A stretch of DNA of 64,000 nt, from positions 372,001-436,000 of the forward strand of contig NZ_JAQQKV010000002.1 in the NCBI RefSeq assembly GCF_028550435.1, given 5' to 3'. Positions 55,363 through 64,000 of the stretch are shown here, in pieces. The position numbers and the translations under genes were made by a program. This DNA comes from Asticcacaulis machinosus. Its GTDB lineage: Bacteria; Pseudomonadota; Alphaproteobacteria; Caulobacterales; Caulobacteraceae. The notes under the pieces are model-generated. The model did no database searches. It was not told where the DNA came from and was given only the letters and a program-made list of their open reading frames with translations. Each line of letters opens with the position of its first letter. The stretch's first letter is position 1.

Positions 55363-56283
55363 CTAAAAATACCCTTCTTTTTTCTTCTTTTCCATCGAGG
55401 CAGACTCGTCGGAATCGATCAGACGCCCCTGACGCTCGGATGACCGTGAGGCCCGCATTTCGGCAATGATGTCATCCAGCGTATCGGCCTCGGATTCCAC
55501 GGCGGCACTCAACGGATAACAGCCGAGTGAGCGGAAGCGGATATTGCGGATTTCAACCTCTTCGCCGGGATTGAGCGGCATACGCTCATCATCACGCATG
55601 ATCAGCATACCGCTGCGCTTAACCACCGGACGCGGCGCCGAAAGGTAGAGCGGCACAATCGGGATATTCTCGGCGCGGGTATATTCCCAGATATCAAGCT
55701 CGGTCCAGTTGGACAGCGGGAAAACGCGGATGGTCTCGCCCTTATTGATACGGGTATTGTAATGGTTCCACAGTTCCGGGCGCTGATTGCGCGGATCCCA
55801 GACGTGGCCGGCGGAGCGGAACGAAAAGATGCGCTCCTTGGCGCGCGACTTTTCCTCATCACGGCGGGCGCCCCCAAAGGCCGCATCAAATCCATAAAGG
55901 TCGAGCGCTTTTTTGAGCGCTTCGGTTTTCATGATCTGGGTGTGCAGGGATGAGCCGGAATCGATCGGGTTGATGTTGCGCTCTACGCCTTCCGGGTTGG
56001 TATAGACCAGAAGCTTGACGCCATACTTTTCCGCGATCATGTCGCGGTGGCGGATCATGTCGGCAAACTTCCAGCGCGTATCGACGTGCAGAAGCGGAAA
56101 CGGCAGCTTCGACGGATAGAACGCCTTCATGGCCAGATGCAGCATGACGCCGGAATCTTTACCGATCGAATAGAGCATGACCGGGTTCTCGAACGAGGCG
56201 GCGACTTCGCGCATGATCTCGATCGACTCGGCCTCGAGGCGCTTCAGGTGATCTGACACAGGGTAGGTAATAATATTGCTCAT
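55363..56283 (-). CDS. cysD: Sulfate adenylyltransferase small subunit
   Basis: A 306-residue PP-loop ATPase. [17 protein letters not shown] (PP-loop), [37 protein letters not shown] and [15 protein letters not shown] are the family marks. It partners the GTPase part of CysNC to form APS from ATP and sulfate. It begins 3 bp after the cysQ stop. Confidence 0.97.
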   Translation of the reverse strand: MSNIITYPVSDHLKRLEAESIEIMREVAASFENPVMLYSIGKDSGVMLHLAMKAFYPSKLPFPLLHVDTRWKFADMIRHRDMIAEKYGVKLLVYTNPEGVERNINPIDSGSSLHTQIMKTEALKKALDLYGFDAAFGGARRDEEKSRAKERIFSFRSAGHVWDPRNQRPELWNHYNTRINKGETIRVFPLSNWTELDIWEYTRAENIPIVPLYLSAPRPVVKRSGMLIMRDDERMPLNPGEEVEIRNIRFRSLGCYPLSAAVESEADTLDDIIAEMRASRSSERQGRLIDSDESASMEKKKKEGYF

Positions 56284-56286
56284 AAC

Positions 56287-57114
56287 TCAATTCGGCACTT
56301 TGAAGGCGACATCGCCTTGCGCGAAAAATTCGGGGTTGAAAAAGCGGGGCTTGGCATAGATGAGGGGCGTACCGTCACGCGACAAGACCTTGCCGCCCGC
56401 TGCGGTCAGAATGGCGTCACCGGCGGCGGTGTCCCACTCCATCGTCGGCCCAAGGCGGGGATAGAGGTCAGCCTGACCTTCGGCCACCAGACAGAACTTC
56501 AGCGATGAGCCAATGGCGACCCGCTCAGTAACGCCGTAGAGATCAAGATAGGCTTCGGTTTCCGGCGAATTGTGCGACAGGGAGCAGACCGCGGCCAGAG
56601 ACGGCGGCGCGCTGCGCACCTTAAGCGGCGTAAAATCAGCCAGGGTCAGACGGGCAAGGTTCTCGGCCTCGATCCGGTACGCCAGACCCGCTGCGACATC
56701 GCCGATATAGAGCGCTTTGCGCACCGGCGCATAGATGATGCCGTAGGTCGGACGCTGGTTTTCGATCAGGGCGATATTAACGGTGAAGTCCGGGCGGCGA
56801 TTGATAAATTCCTTGGTGCCATCGAGCGGATCAACCAGAAAGAACGATCCGCGCTTCCCTTCGGGAGCATCATGGCTGTCGGCGTCCTCTTCGGACACAA
56901 CCGAAATATGACCAAAATCTTGAACCAGCCCCTCAGCAATCACGGCATGAGACGCCAGATCGGCCTTCGTCAGCGGGCTTTGATCGCCCTTGATCTGGAC
57001 ATCGAACTCGCCTTCATAGACGCGCATGATCTCAGCCCCGGCATCGATAGCCAGTTGGCCAAGCCTGAGCAGATCAGACTCGTTTAAAGTCGTGGTGGCA
57101 AGTTCCGTCGTCAC
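56287..57114 (-). CDS. cysQ: 3'(2'),5'-bisphosphate nucleotidase
   Basis: An inositol-monophosphatase-fold enzyme that removes phosphate from PAP, the by-product of PAPS use. EEDADSHDA, FFLVDPLDGTKEFINRRPDFTVNIALIE (metal-binding DPLDGT) and EWDTAAGDAIL are canonical. The start is ambiguous: GTG at 57114 gives 275 residues, the usual size; an upstream ATG at 57180 adds an unlikely LFTRHFIGCALQVRFVKRD extension. It opens the cysQ-cysD-cysNC unit. Confidence 0.92.
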   Translation of the reverse strand: MTTELATTTLNESDLLRLGQLAIDAGAEIMRVYEGEFDVQIKGDQSPLTKADLASHAVIAEGLVQDFGHISVVSEEDADSHDAPEGKRGSFFLVDPLDGTKEFINRRPDFTVNIALIENQRPTYGIIYAPVRKALYIGDVAAGLAYRIEAENLARLTLADFTPLKVRSAPPSLAAVCSLSHNSPETEAYLDLYGVTERVAIGSSLKFCLVAEGQADLYPRLGPTMEWDTAAGDAILTAAGGKVLSRDGTPLIYAKPRFFNPEFFAQGDVAFKVPN

Positions 57115-57249
57115 AATCCGGTCTCGTTTTACAAAGCGCACCTGTAACGCGCACCCGATGAAGTGTCGCGTAAAAAGCATTTCTGCGCGCCGCGAAAAAG
57201 CGATATATCATTATCTGACAGCTAAGCTTTGCTAATCAGGGGCGGATAC

Positions 57250-58026
57250 ATGCACAACGACCGGCGTGAGATTTTGTGGGGATTGATGGCCTTAGGGCTT
57301 ACAGGGGGGCTTGCAGGTCATGGGGCAGCCAACGCCCAAACCCAGGCCGAGTTAGACAAAGCTCTTAAGGCAGCCGTAGGCAAGACGTCTAAAAAAACCT
57401 CATCCACCGGACTGCCTGTGGGCGTCACCAAGCTTGAGGCCGACAAGGGTATCCGTGAGGCATTATCACAAGGGGCGGTCGCCGCCGTCACCCGCGTCGG
57501 ACGCCATGACGGCTACTGGGGCGATGATTTGATCCGTATCCCGCTGCCGAAGACTATAGCCAAGGTTCAGAAAACCCTGAAACCTCTGGGCATGTCCGGT
57601 GCGCTCGATGAAGTGCATGAAAAGGTCAATCACGCCGCCGAAGTCGCCGCCCCCGTCGCCAAGGATCTGTTTCTGGATGCGATCAAGTCGATTACCCTGA
57701 CTGATGTGGTCGGCATTGTGCGCGGCGGCCCCACATCCGGCACACAATATCTGCAAAAATCGACCACACCCCGCCTGATCACCCTGTTCACGCCGCCGAT
57801 AGGCGAGGCTTTGCAATCGACGGGGGCCGTGCAATCGCTTGATCACGCCATCGAGCGCAACGGTCTTTCGGCCTACATCAAGAAAGACCCCAAAACCTAT
57901 TTGAGCGAATATGCGGTGGGTAAGGCGCTCGATGGCCTGTTCCACTATGTCGGCGCCGAAGAACGCGCCATCCGCACTAACCCCGCCAGCCGCACGACGG
58001 ATCTGCTGCGGGCGGTTTTTGGCTAG
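57250..58026 (+). CDS. DUF4197 exported protein
   Basis: A 258-residue protein with a likely twin-arginine signal peptide (RREILWGLMALGLTGGLAGH, cleaved near ANAQ) and a DUF4197 body: GIREALSQGAVAAVTRVG, IPLPKTIAKVQKTLKPLG, DLFLDAIKSITLTDVVGIVRGG and KALDGLFHYVGAEERAIRTNP. The ATG at 57250 is preferred to an in-frame start at 57229. The function of the family is unknown; members are periplasmic. A strong terminator follows. Confidence 0.88.
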   Translation: MHNDRREILWGLMALGLTGGLAGHGAANAQTQAELDKALKAAVGKTSKKTSSTGLPVGVTKLEADKGIREALSQGAVAAVTRVGRHDGYWGDDLIRIPLPKTIAKVQKTLKPLGMSGALDEVHEKVNHAAEVAAPVAKDLFLDAIKSITLTDVVGIVRGGPTSGTQYLQKSTTPRLITLFTPPIGEALQSTGAVQSLDHAIERNGLSAYIKKDPKTYLSEYAVGKALDGLFHYVGAEERAIRTNPASRTTDLLRAVFG

Positions 58027-58070
58027 ATCATTATGATTTCTGGTAGAAACATAATGATCCAGATTTTTTT
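58027..58070 (+). terminator. Terminator after the DUF4197 gene
   Basis: ATCATTATG pairs with CATAATGAT, with an inner TTTC/GAAA pair, followed by seven T residues. It starts at the base after the stop codon. Confidence 0.85.
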
Positions 58071-58174
58071 AAGTCCCTCGCCGGGCGGTGGCTCCGCCAC
58101 CTTGGCCGCCGCCTCAGTGGCGGCTTGAGCGGAATGATTCCACCAGAAATCATTCCGCTCTAAGTGGCAGAGAT
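58071..58174. repeat. Palindrome cluster between convergent genes
   Basis: A GGTGGCTCCGCCACC hairpin, a GCCGCC / GGCGGC pair and GAGCGGAATGATT (58127-58139) paired with AATCATTCCGCTC (58148-58160) lie in a row. None has a T-run on the minus strand, so termination is uncertain. Confidence 0.55.
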
Positions 58175-59659
58175 TTACGCCGCCAGCACCTCGACATTTG
58201 TCTTGACCTGCTCGGCCGCCAGAGTCACCTGCCGGAAGCTGTGGTCAATACGCACCAGACTGTCTTCGATGCGGTGAATGGCATCGACCGCCGACTGCAT
58301 ATTACCGGAGATTTCGCCAGTGGCGGCATTTTGCTGTTCGATCGCCCCGGCGACGCTGGTCACACTTTCCATTACAATCGTCATGGCGCCTGAGATTTCA
58401 CCGAGCGCATTGACCACATCGGCGGTGACCGTCTGCATGCGAGTGATTTCTTCGGAAATGGTCTGGGTTGAACGCGCCGCCTGATTGGCCAGAGACTTGA
58501 CCTCCGACGCCACCACCGCAAATCCGCGACCGGCTTCACCCGCACGGGCGGATTCGATCGTGGCATTAAGCGCCAGCAGATTGATCTGACCGGCGATGTC
58601 CTGAATCAGCGTCACAATGCCAGTCATGGCCGACGCCGAAGCGTCCAGATTTTTAGCAAAAGCGCTGGCATTTTCGGCGTGCTTGAAGATGCCTTCGACA
58701 TTGTCGCGCGTAACGACCATGCTGGCCGAAATATCGCGCACGCTCTGGCTCAGTTCCTCGGTCGCGGCCGCCACCGAATTGATGATGCCGCTGGTGTCGG
58801 ATGAGGCGCCAGCCACATTGGACGCCATGCCGGCGGCCTCAGTGATTTCACCAATCACCCCGCCCAGATCGTCATTAATATCGCGGCTTAAGGCATCATT
58901 GCGCAACCGGCGCATGACCGCCGCAGTACGATCGGTCGCGAACTTGACGACCTTTACCACCGCCCCCGCCTCATCGAAAATCGGATTATAAGACGCCTGA
59001 ATATAGACCTCACGCCCGCCCTTACCCAGACGCTTATATTCCGCCGCCTGAAACTGACCCGCTGCCAGATCGCGCCAGAAGCTCTTATAGTCTTCAGTCG
59101 CGGCATAGGCGGGATCGCAGAACATGCGGTGATGACGGCCCTGAATTTCATTCAGATCATAACCGACGGCTTTAAGGAAATTCTCATTGGCCGTCAGAAT
59201 GTCACCCGTCGGGGTGAACTCAATCACGGCCTGGGCCCGGTCAATCGCTTTGATCTTGCCCTGATAATCATCATTGCGGGATTTAATTGCGGTGATGTCG
59301 GTGGCGAACTTGATGACCCTGGTGACGCGCCCGGACTTGTCGCGGATCGGATTATAGGTCGCCTGTATCCAGACCGCTCTGCCGCCCTTACCCAGACGCT
59401 TGAACTCATCACTTTTGAAATGGCCCTGTGCCAGATCCTGCCAAAACGACTTGTAGTCGGCGCTGTCGGCATAGTCCGGCATACAAAACAGGCTGTGATG
59501 TCGGCCCTCAATTTCGTGCAGACCATAGCCCATCACCTCACAGAAATTGGCATTGGCTGTCAGTACCTGACCAGATGGTGTAAATTCAATGACCGCCTGC
59601 GACAGGCTTAAGGCATCCATGATGGAGCGATAGTCGGCAGACTGAGCGGCAAAAAACAT
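58175..59659 (-). CDS. Soluble methyl-accepting chemotaxis protein with two PAS domains
   Basis: A 494-residue receptor without transmembrane helix. Residues about 10-115 and 130-235 are two nearly repeated PAS domains, each with VIEFTPSG/TGxxLTAN and GRHHxMFC, followed by a PAC-like SYNPIxDExG. Residues about 255-490 are the signalling domain with the hairpin [47 protein letters not shown]. It should sense a cytoplasmic signal, probably redox or a bound cofactor. No cheA or cheW gene is adjacent. Confidence 0.93.
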   Translation of the reverse strand: MFFAAQSADYRSIMDALSLSQAVIEFTPSGQVLTANANFCEVMGYGLHEIEGRHHSLFCMPDYADSADYKSFWQDLAQGHFKSDEFKRLGKGGRAVWIQATYNPIRDKSGRVTRVIKFATDITAIKSRNDDYQGKIKAIDRAQAVIEFTPTGDILTANENFLKAVGYDLNEIQGRHHRMFCDPAYAATEDYKSFWRDLAAGQFQAAEYKRLGKGGREVYIQASYNPIFDEAGAVVKVVKFATDRTAAVMRRLRNDALSRDINDDLGGVIGEITEAAGMASNVAGASSDTSGIINSVAAATEELSQSVRDISASMVVTRDNVEGIFKHAENASAFAKNLDASASAMTGIVTLIQDIAGQINLLALNATIESARAGEAGRGFAVVASEVKSLANQAARSTQTISEEITRMQTVTADVVNALGEISGAMTIVMESVTSVAGAIEQQNAATGEISGNMQSAVDAIHRIEDSLVRIDHSFRQVTLAAEQVKTNVEVLAA

Positions 59660-59799
59660 GATGGCACCTGAAATGTGGGGAGTTCTTTTACGCTACTGCC
59701 CTCAGTTAGTTTCACAGTACGGTTAACCAGCCCTTAAATTAATACCTATCGTATACCATTTTCCGCCCATCCGACACCTTCTGTCATTAGGGCAACGCC

Positions 59800-60573
59800 T
59801 CACGCCGCGTCTTTAAGGCTGTCCATATCACTACGGGCAATCGGGGTGGCGTAGAGTACAACCTTGGTCACCGTACCGGCATCATCAAGCACCGGATTGT
59901 AGCTGGCACTCAAGGCGATCCGGCGGCCATCCTTACCGTAACGGACACACTCACCGTGACGGGCCTGCCCTCTGGCCAATCCATCCCAGAAATCAGAATA
60001 TTCGCTGCTCAAGCCCCGGTCATATTCACATAGCTTGCGGTGCGGACGACCCAGCAGTTCATTCAGGCTATAACCGGTGAGTTTAAGAAAGCTGTCATTG
60101 GCAAACAATATCTGCCCGCGGGCGCAAAATTCGACCACGGCATGAGTATCCGACAGGGCTTTCAGCAGGTTGCGGCTGGCCAGTTCTTTTTGCTTGATGG
60201 CGGTGATATCGCAACCGGCCAGAATGACGCGCTCCATCTTGCCCATCGATGCCCTGACCGGCAGTATACATGCCTGCATCCAGCGGGCAGAGCCATCACG
60301 CGCCTGTAATTTCAGCGTTTCCTGCAAGGTTTCACCCTCGGCCACCCGGCGCCAGATATCTTCGGCGCGGCCATCATCGACGGTCGCCGGATCGCAGATG
60401 ACCGTATAGGGCTTACCGCTCAATTCATTCAGACGCTGCCCCAGCATCGTCAGAAAGTCGGTATTGGCCGATACGATCGTGCCCTTGATGTCAAATTCCA
60501 TCATCGGAATGGCATCATAAAGCGCCTGGCCCAGAACCTGTTCGCGGGTCGAAAACAAGGATGTCAGCATCAT
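59800..60573 (-). CDS. PAS-PAS protein without output domain
   Basis: A protein of about 257 residues made only of two PAS domains (residues about 15-125 and 140-250), similar in sequence to those of the neighbouring receptor (for example RHGECVRYGKDGRRIALSASYNPVLDDAGTVTKVVLYAT). No kinase, GGDEF or MA domain follows. It may be a regulator of the receptor or a remnant of one. The start is taken as the ATG at 60573 with AGGTGA upstream; a GTG at 60585 is the alternative. Confidence 0.82.
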   Translation of the reverse strand: MMLTSLFSTREQVLGQALYDAIPMMEFDIKGTIVSANTDFLTMLGQRLNELSGKPYTVICDPATVDDGRAEDIWRRVAEGETLQETLKLQARDGSARWMQACILPVRASMGKMERVILAGCDITAIKQKELASRNLLKALSDTHAVVEFCARGQILFANDSFLKLTGYSLNELLGRPHRKLCEYDRGLSSEYSDFWDGLARGQARHGECVRYGKDGRRIALSASYNPVLDDAGTVTKVVLYATPIARSDMDSLKDAA

Positions 60574-60675
60574 ACGCACACTCACCTAAACATAGGGGTT
60601 GGTGTATGAAATTACTGTGCAAACCTGAATCGCGACCTAAAACCTATACTGAACAGAGCATTAACCGTATATCAA

Positions 60676-62316
60676 CTACTTACGGGCTGCCGCCGTTTTG
60701 TCGCGGGCGGCCTTGAACTCAGAGGTCTCGCGCCACTGAGGCCACACCGTCGAGTTGGCCAGTTTCGCGCCCAGTTGATAATAGAGCGCCACATCTTCAG
60801 CCAGACCCGACAGATCCCAGTCCGCCGACCATTCGTCGTTGGCCTGATGGTAGCGGTTTTTGCGATAATCTTCATCAAAGGCGCGACCCGCCGCGACCCC
60901 GCCCTCGACCATATCAAGACCAGAAGCCGCATACAGTACCGGCACACCACGCTTGGCCAGCGGGAAGTGATCCGAACGGAAGAAATACCCCGCTTCCGGC
61001 GTTTCATCCGGGGTCAGCACGCGGTTTTGCGTCGCGGCCAGAATTTTCAGATCGTCCTCCAGCGAGGACTGGCCAAAGCCCGTCACTTCGACATTACGAG
61101 TGCGGCCCGACACATTGAGCGCATCCATATTGATCCCGCCTACGGTCTTGGCCAGCGGATAGATCGGGTTTGAGGCATAATATTCCGAGCCCAGAAGCCC
61201 GCTTTCCTCGGCGGTGACGGCGATAAAGGCGACCGTCCGGTCAGGGGCTTTGCCCGACGCCTTAAAGGCACGCGCCAGTTCGATCAGGGCAGCGACACCC
61301 GTGGCATTATCAACCGCACCGTTGAAGATAGCATCACCGTCCGCATCGGGCGTGCCGATGCCGATATGATCCCAGTGCGCCATGTAAAAGACGGTTTCAT
61401 CGGGGCGCTTGGCGCCTTTGAGCTGGCCGATGATATTGCGGCTGACCACCTCAATGGCTGCCACCTTATACCCACCGGAAAGGGTAACGCCGTCGAGCGG
61501 CACGGGCTTGAAATCCTTAGATCGGGCCGCAATTTTGAGGGCATTGAGATCAAGCCCTGCCGCCGCAAATATCTTTTCGGCGGCCTCAGCGCTGATCCAC
61601 GATTCCAGCTTGGGGCTGGTCGCCGATGGGTCGGGGCGGACAATATCGAACTGCGCCACCGACCAGGAGTTTTTGACGGTGTTCCAGCCGTAAGAGGCGG
61701 CCGCACTGTCGTGGATGATCATGACCCCAGCCGCCCCTTTGCGGGCGGCTTCCTCGAACTTATAGGTCCAGCGCCCGTAATAGGTCATGGCCTTACCGTT
61801 AAAGGTCTGGGCGTCCGGCTGATAGAAATCGGGGTCGTTGATCAGAACCACAATGATCTTGCCCTTGACATCAACACCTTTGAAATCATCCCAGCCCCGT
61901 TCAGGGGCGGTCACGCCGTAACCGGCAAACACCAGCGGCGCGTCCCTGAAACTCACCGCGCCCAGAGCCCCGCGTGTCGAGGCCGTGATATCTTCGCCCT
62001 GCACCAGCGGCAGAGTTTGCCCTTTAAGGTTAAGGTTCAGGGCCGGATCACTGACCTGAAATTTGCGTAATTTGACCGTCTGGGTCCAGCCGCCGTTTTC
62101 CCCGCCGGGCGCAAGGCCAGCATCTTTATAGGCCTTAGACACGAAATCGACGACCTTGTCTTCGGCGGGCGTGGCGACCCCGCGACCGGCAAATGCGTCC
62201 GATGACAACACTTTCACGTCCTCGGATATCCGCGCACCACTGATGACCGGCTCAGCACCGGCAGCGCCAGCCAGCGCTACCAGACTTACAGACAGGGCGA
62301 GCGATTTAAAGGTCAT
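60676..62316 (-). CDS. M28 family metallopeptidase (aminopeptidase)
   Basis: A 546-residue exported protein with signal peptide TFKSLALSVSLVALAGAAGA. A PA-type insertion (ARKGAAGVMIIHDSAAASYGW) precedes the M28 zinc domain: MAHWDHIGIGTP (zinc His), NGAVDNATGVAALIELARA (bridging Asp), VTAEESGLLGSEYYA (catalytic Glu) and FFRSDHFPLAKRGVPVLY (zinc His). The ATG at 62316 has GGAG upstream; an upstream in-frame start at 62373 lies before the signal peptide and is unlikely. It would degrade peptides in the periplasm or outside. Confidence 0.92.
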   Translation of the reverse strand: MTFKSLALSVSLVALAGAAGAEPVISGARISEDVKVLSSDAFAGRGVATPAEDKVVDFVSKAYKDAGLAPGGENGGWTQTVKLRKFQVSDPALNLNLKGQTLPLVQGEDITASTRGALGAVSFRDAPLVFAGYGVTAPERGWDDFKGVDVKGKIIVVLINDPDFYQPDAQTFNGKAMTYYGRWTYKFEEAARKGAAGVMIIHDSAAASYGWNTVKNSWSVAQFDIVRPDPSATSPKLESWISAEAAEKIFAAAGLDLNALKIAARSKDFKPVPLDGVTLSGGYKVAAIEVVSRNIIGQLKGAKRPDETVFYMAHWDHIGIGTPDADGDAIFNGAVDNATGVAALIELARAFKASGKAPDRTVAFIAVTAEESGLLGSEYYASNPIYPLAKTVGGINMDALNVSGRTRNVEVTGFGQSSLEDDLKILAATQNRVLTPDETPEAGYFFRSDHFPLAKRGVPVLYAASGLDMVEGGVAAGRAFDEDYRKNRYHQANDEWSADWDLSGLAEDVALYYQLGAKLANSTVWPQWRETSEFKAARDKTAAARK

Positions 62317-62495
62317 AACAAACTCCGGACAACTGGTTTCATTTGACGCTAAATCCTTACGCCACAATGTCAAGGCTGCCAGTGCACATTGGCGGACTTA
62401 CTCGTTTTTTGCGGGCAAATTCATGACCTTACATTTCAACCTTATGGGTTGGCGGCGCATGGTAGGGTAACTCTAACCATTTTCAGGTGCGCGCC

Positions 62496-62696
62496 ATGCC
62501 CGATAATCCCAAACCTGTAGACCCTGTTGTATCACCGAAAACCAGACACGATAGCCGTGATCCGTCGGGCTTTAATGAACCCGACTATCCTGATAATGCC
62601 GCGGATCAGATTATCCCCGACGACCTTGACCATAAGCCCGGAGATGAAGTCTCCGGATTTGATGACCGTAAACCCTCTGACGTCCACAAATACTAA
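62496..62696 (+). CDS. Small acidic hypothetical protein
   Basis: A 66-residue hydrophilic protein rich in Asp and Pro (KPVDPVVSPKTRHDSRD, then PDNAADQIIPDD). It is probably unstructured. No family is recognised. It faces the next minus-strand gene tail to tail. Confidence 0.5.
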   Translation: MPDNPKPVDPVVSPKTRHDSRDPSGFNEPDYPDNAADQIIPDDLDHKPGDEVSGFDDRKPSDVHKY

Positions 62697-62702
62697 AACA
62701 AA

Positions 62703-62942
62703 TTAATAGCTGCTGGGCGGGTCACTGGCCGGAAAGCTGTCTTCGACCATGTGATCAACCTGATCCTCACTCAGATCATCGCGCAGTTTCTTTTCATCTT
62801 TCAGGCAGCGCCTGTACTGATACGGCCCGTGGAAAAAGCCGTCGTAAAACGATTTGAATACCGGCCCCAGAACCAGGGTCGAAAAAACCAGCATAGGCAA
62901 GCCAAAGCTTTGCTCGTGCCGTACACTTGCTGCCTGTGACAT
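62703..62942 (-). CDS. Small membrane protein with SFPASDPP tail motif
   Basis: A 79-residue protein with a hydrophobic stretch (PMLVFSTLVLGPVF), a basic/acidic helix (DEKKLRDDLSEDQVDHMVEDS) and the tail SFPASDPPSSY. That tail motif recurs in unrelated small bacterial proteins of unknown function. The ATG at 62942 overlaps the stop of the upstream gene (TAATG), so the two are coupled. Confidence 0.65.
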   Translation of the reverse strand: MSQAASVRHEQSFGLPMLVFSTLVLGPVFKSFYDGFFHGPYQYRRCLKDEKKLRDDLSEDQVDHMVEDSFPASDPPSSY

Positions 62943-63172
62943 TATTCGCTCTCCCGCCATTGATGATTGGGGCGGTTCTGATCGAGTGTGCCTTCAAAAT
63001 CCGGGTCTTCGCTGCGCTGATGCCGGGCATTGCTGCGCGGATCATAGGACAGGATGTAGTCATTATCGCGGTCGTCATAGGTGCTGCGATTGAGGGCGGG
63101 CGCCGATTCAGACTTCACATTCTTGTCGGATGTGCGCGGGCCAGATGTAGGCAGGTTTGAGCGGTTCGGCAT
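62942..63172 (-). CDS. Small hydrophilic hypothetical protein
   Basis: A 76-residue protein (NRSNLPTSGPRTSDKNVK at the start, DPDFEGTLDQNRPNHQW at the end), polar and rich in Asp, Asn and Arg. The ATG at 63172 has GGAG upstream. It is coupled to the downstream SFPASDPP gene by a one-base start/stop overlap. Function unknown. Confidence 0.6.
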   Translation of the reverse strand: MPNRSNLPTSGPRTSDKNVKSESAPALNRSTYDDRDNDYILSYDPRSNARHQRSEDPDFEGTLDQNRPNHQWRESE

Positions 63173-63478
63173 TTGAACGTCTCCGTTAAATTCCAATCTT
63201 AAAGCCTAATACATGCCCCGTAAGGTTATTATGTTACACGTATGGCCTTAAGTAAAAATATAACAAATAACGCGCTTTGTTTCACCAAAAATAAACGTCA
63301 CGCAACCGAAACTGAGGCGATTGCAGATTCGGAAATCAAATTGTCGTCATTTACAAATGTCACGATTTAAAGACTTCGCTTTTTAATTTAAAATAATGCT
63401 CCATATCCTGCATTTTTATGCACACGGCCTTAGTATTCGTCGCGAACCCCACTTCATTTCGCTTTGAGGAACCGCGCC
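63173..63478. other. AT-rich divergent region
   Basis: 306 bp with no gene. It must contain promoters for the minus-strand pair and for the plus-strand gene at 63479; many A/T runs occur at 63250-63400, but no clear consensus is visible. Confidence 0.35.
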
Positions 63479-63670
63479 ATGTTTAAACGTCTACTGCCAC
63501 GTCCGTCGGTTATGCAAAGGGTGGCTCTGGGCGGGCTTATTGGTGCGGGCATGGCGCTTGCCGCCATCGCCTTGGGCAAACGCTTAAAAAGTGGAGCGCT
63601 CGATGCCCCACATGACCCGGCATCGTTTATCTGCCGGCATCGTTTATCTGAAAGTACAGGGCTTATCTGA
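63479..63670 (+). CDS. Small membrane protein with C-terminus extended by a 17-bp duplication
   Basis: A 63-residue protein (GAGGAA before the ATG) with a basic start and one helix (GGLIGAGMALAAIALG). A 17-bp direct duplication at 63617-63650 shifts the frame, so the end reads CRHRLSESTGLI. Without it the protein would stop after PASFI at 51 residues. Its gene lies 17 bp before a CBS-domain gene. Confidence 0.6.
   Translation: MFKRLLPRPSVMQRVALGGLIGAGMALAAIALGKRLKSGALDAPHDPASFICRHRLSESTGLI
63617..63650 (+). repeat. 17-bp tandem duplication
   Basis: CCGGCATCGTTTATCTG is present twice in direct contact (63617-63633 and 63634-63650), inside the end of a small gene. Confidence 0.9.
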
Positions 63671-63687
63671 AACCACAGGAGGTTATT

Positions 63688-64000
63688 ATGCGAGTCAGAG
63701 ACCATATGAGCACCAGCTTCAAAATCATCGCCCCCGACACGACCTTGCGTCAGGCGGCTGAGATCATGCGCGACCATGATCTGGGTTACCTGCCGATTGG
63801 TGAAAACGACCGGTTGAAAGGGGCGGTCACCGATCGCGATATCGTCGTGCGCGGGCTTGCCACCGGCATGAGTGGCGATGAAAGCGTCATGCGCGTCATG
63901 ACCGATCACATCACCTACTGCTTTGAGGATGATACCATCCGCGAAGCCGCCGAGGTCATGAAGGCCGAGCAGATCCGCCGACTGGTCGTCCTCAATGAGC
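63688..64000 (+). CDS. CBS-domain protein, 3' truncated by window end
   Basis: The frame runs from ATG at 63688 (AGGAGG upstream) to the window end. The visible 104 residues contain one full CBS motif (FKIIAPDTTLRQAAEIMRDHDLGYLPIGENDRLKGAVTDRDI as pattern parts ALDTTLRQAA, DLGYLPI, GAVTDRDIVVRG) and the start of a second (CFEDDTIREAAEVM). CBS pairs bind adenosyl nucleotides. The real end lies outside the window. Confidence 0.85.
   Translation, partial: MRVRDHMSTSFKIIAPDTTLRQAAEIMRDHDLGYLPIGENDRLKGAVTDRDIVVRGLATGMSGDESVMRVMTDHITYCFEDDTIREAAEVMKAEQIRRLVVLNE

Overview
The window reads as a chromosomal segment of an alphaproteobacterium, most likely of the Caulobacterales (Asticcacaulis-like). 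I infer this from the mix of sigma-32, a fused CysNC, a folE leader RNA, a PurA neighbourhood carrying a common alphaproteobacterial palindrome, and the style of the core genes; no 16S or other marker is present, so the genus is not proven.

Positions 1-28,700 form an accessory surface-polysaccharide region, visibly AT-richer than the rest for the first 23 kb. It opens with a truncated glycosyltransferase-like gene and an ABC-2 polysaccharide exporter pair (Wzm/Wzt type). A heptose block follows: a GHMP heptose-phosphate kinase, an Fcl-like reductase/epimerase, a GDP-mannose-dehydratase-like enzyme, a fused guanylyltransferase-phosphatase and an AGE-family isomerase. Together these can make and modify a GDP-activated D-glycero-D-manno-heptose. 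Next come two SAM methyltransferases, a DUF1796 protein, several GT2/GT4 glycosyltransferases (one of 1349 residues built from nested repeats), a GalE-like epimerase and the dTDP-rhamnose operon rmlC-rmlB-rmlD-rmlA, preceded by a further GT2 gene.

Positions 28,700-41,700 are housekeeping: transaldolase, a NifU-like protein, an SRPBCC protein, cysS, folE with a candidate regulatory RNA, exbD, an rluA-type pseudouridine synthase, rpoH, a lipoprotein, a response regulator, purA, an acyltransferase, tRNA-Ala(CGC), yggT, a DUF167 gene and a Sel1-repeat protein.

Positions 41,700-52,600 hold branched-chain amino acid synthesis. On the minus strand, in transcription order, lie a leader peptide rich in Leu/Val/Ile followed by a terminator (a likely attenuator), a stand-alone IlvD C-terminal-domain protein, ilvC, acetolactate synthase large and small subunits, ilvE, leuC, leuD and leuB. 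ilvD runs divergently. The gaps of this cluster carry copies of a GC-rich palindromic repeat, and a DUF559 nuclease gene just beyond ilvD is bracketed by an inverted pair of related elements.

Positions 53,300-64,000 contain cysQ-cysD-cysNC (sulfate activation), a DUF4197 protein, a soluble PAS-PAS chemotaxis receptor and a PAS-PAS protein beside it, an M28 peptidase, several small uncharacterised genes and the start of a CBS-domain protein cut by the window end.

The observations most worth follow-up are the ilv attenuator plus the catalytically degenerate IlvD-domain protein behind it, the nuclease gene with structured inverted repeats, and the nested repeat architecture shared by two glycosyltransferases.
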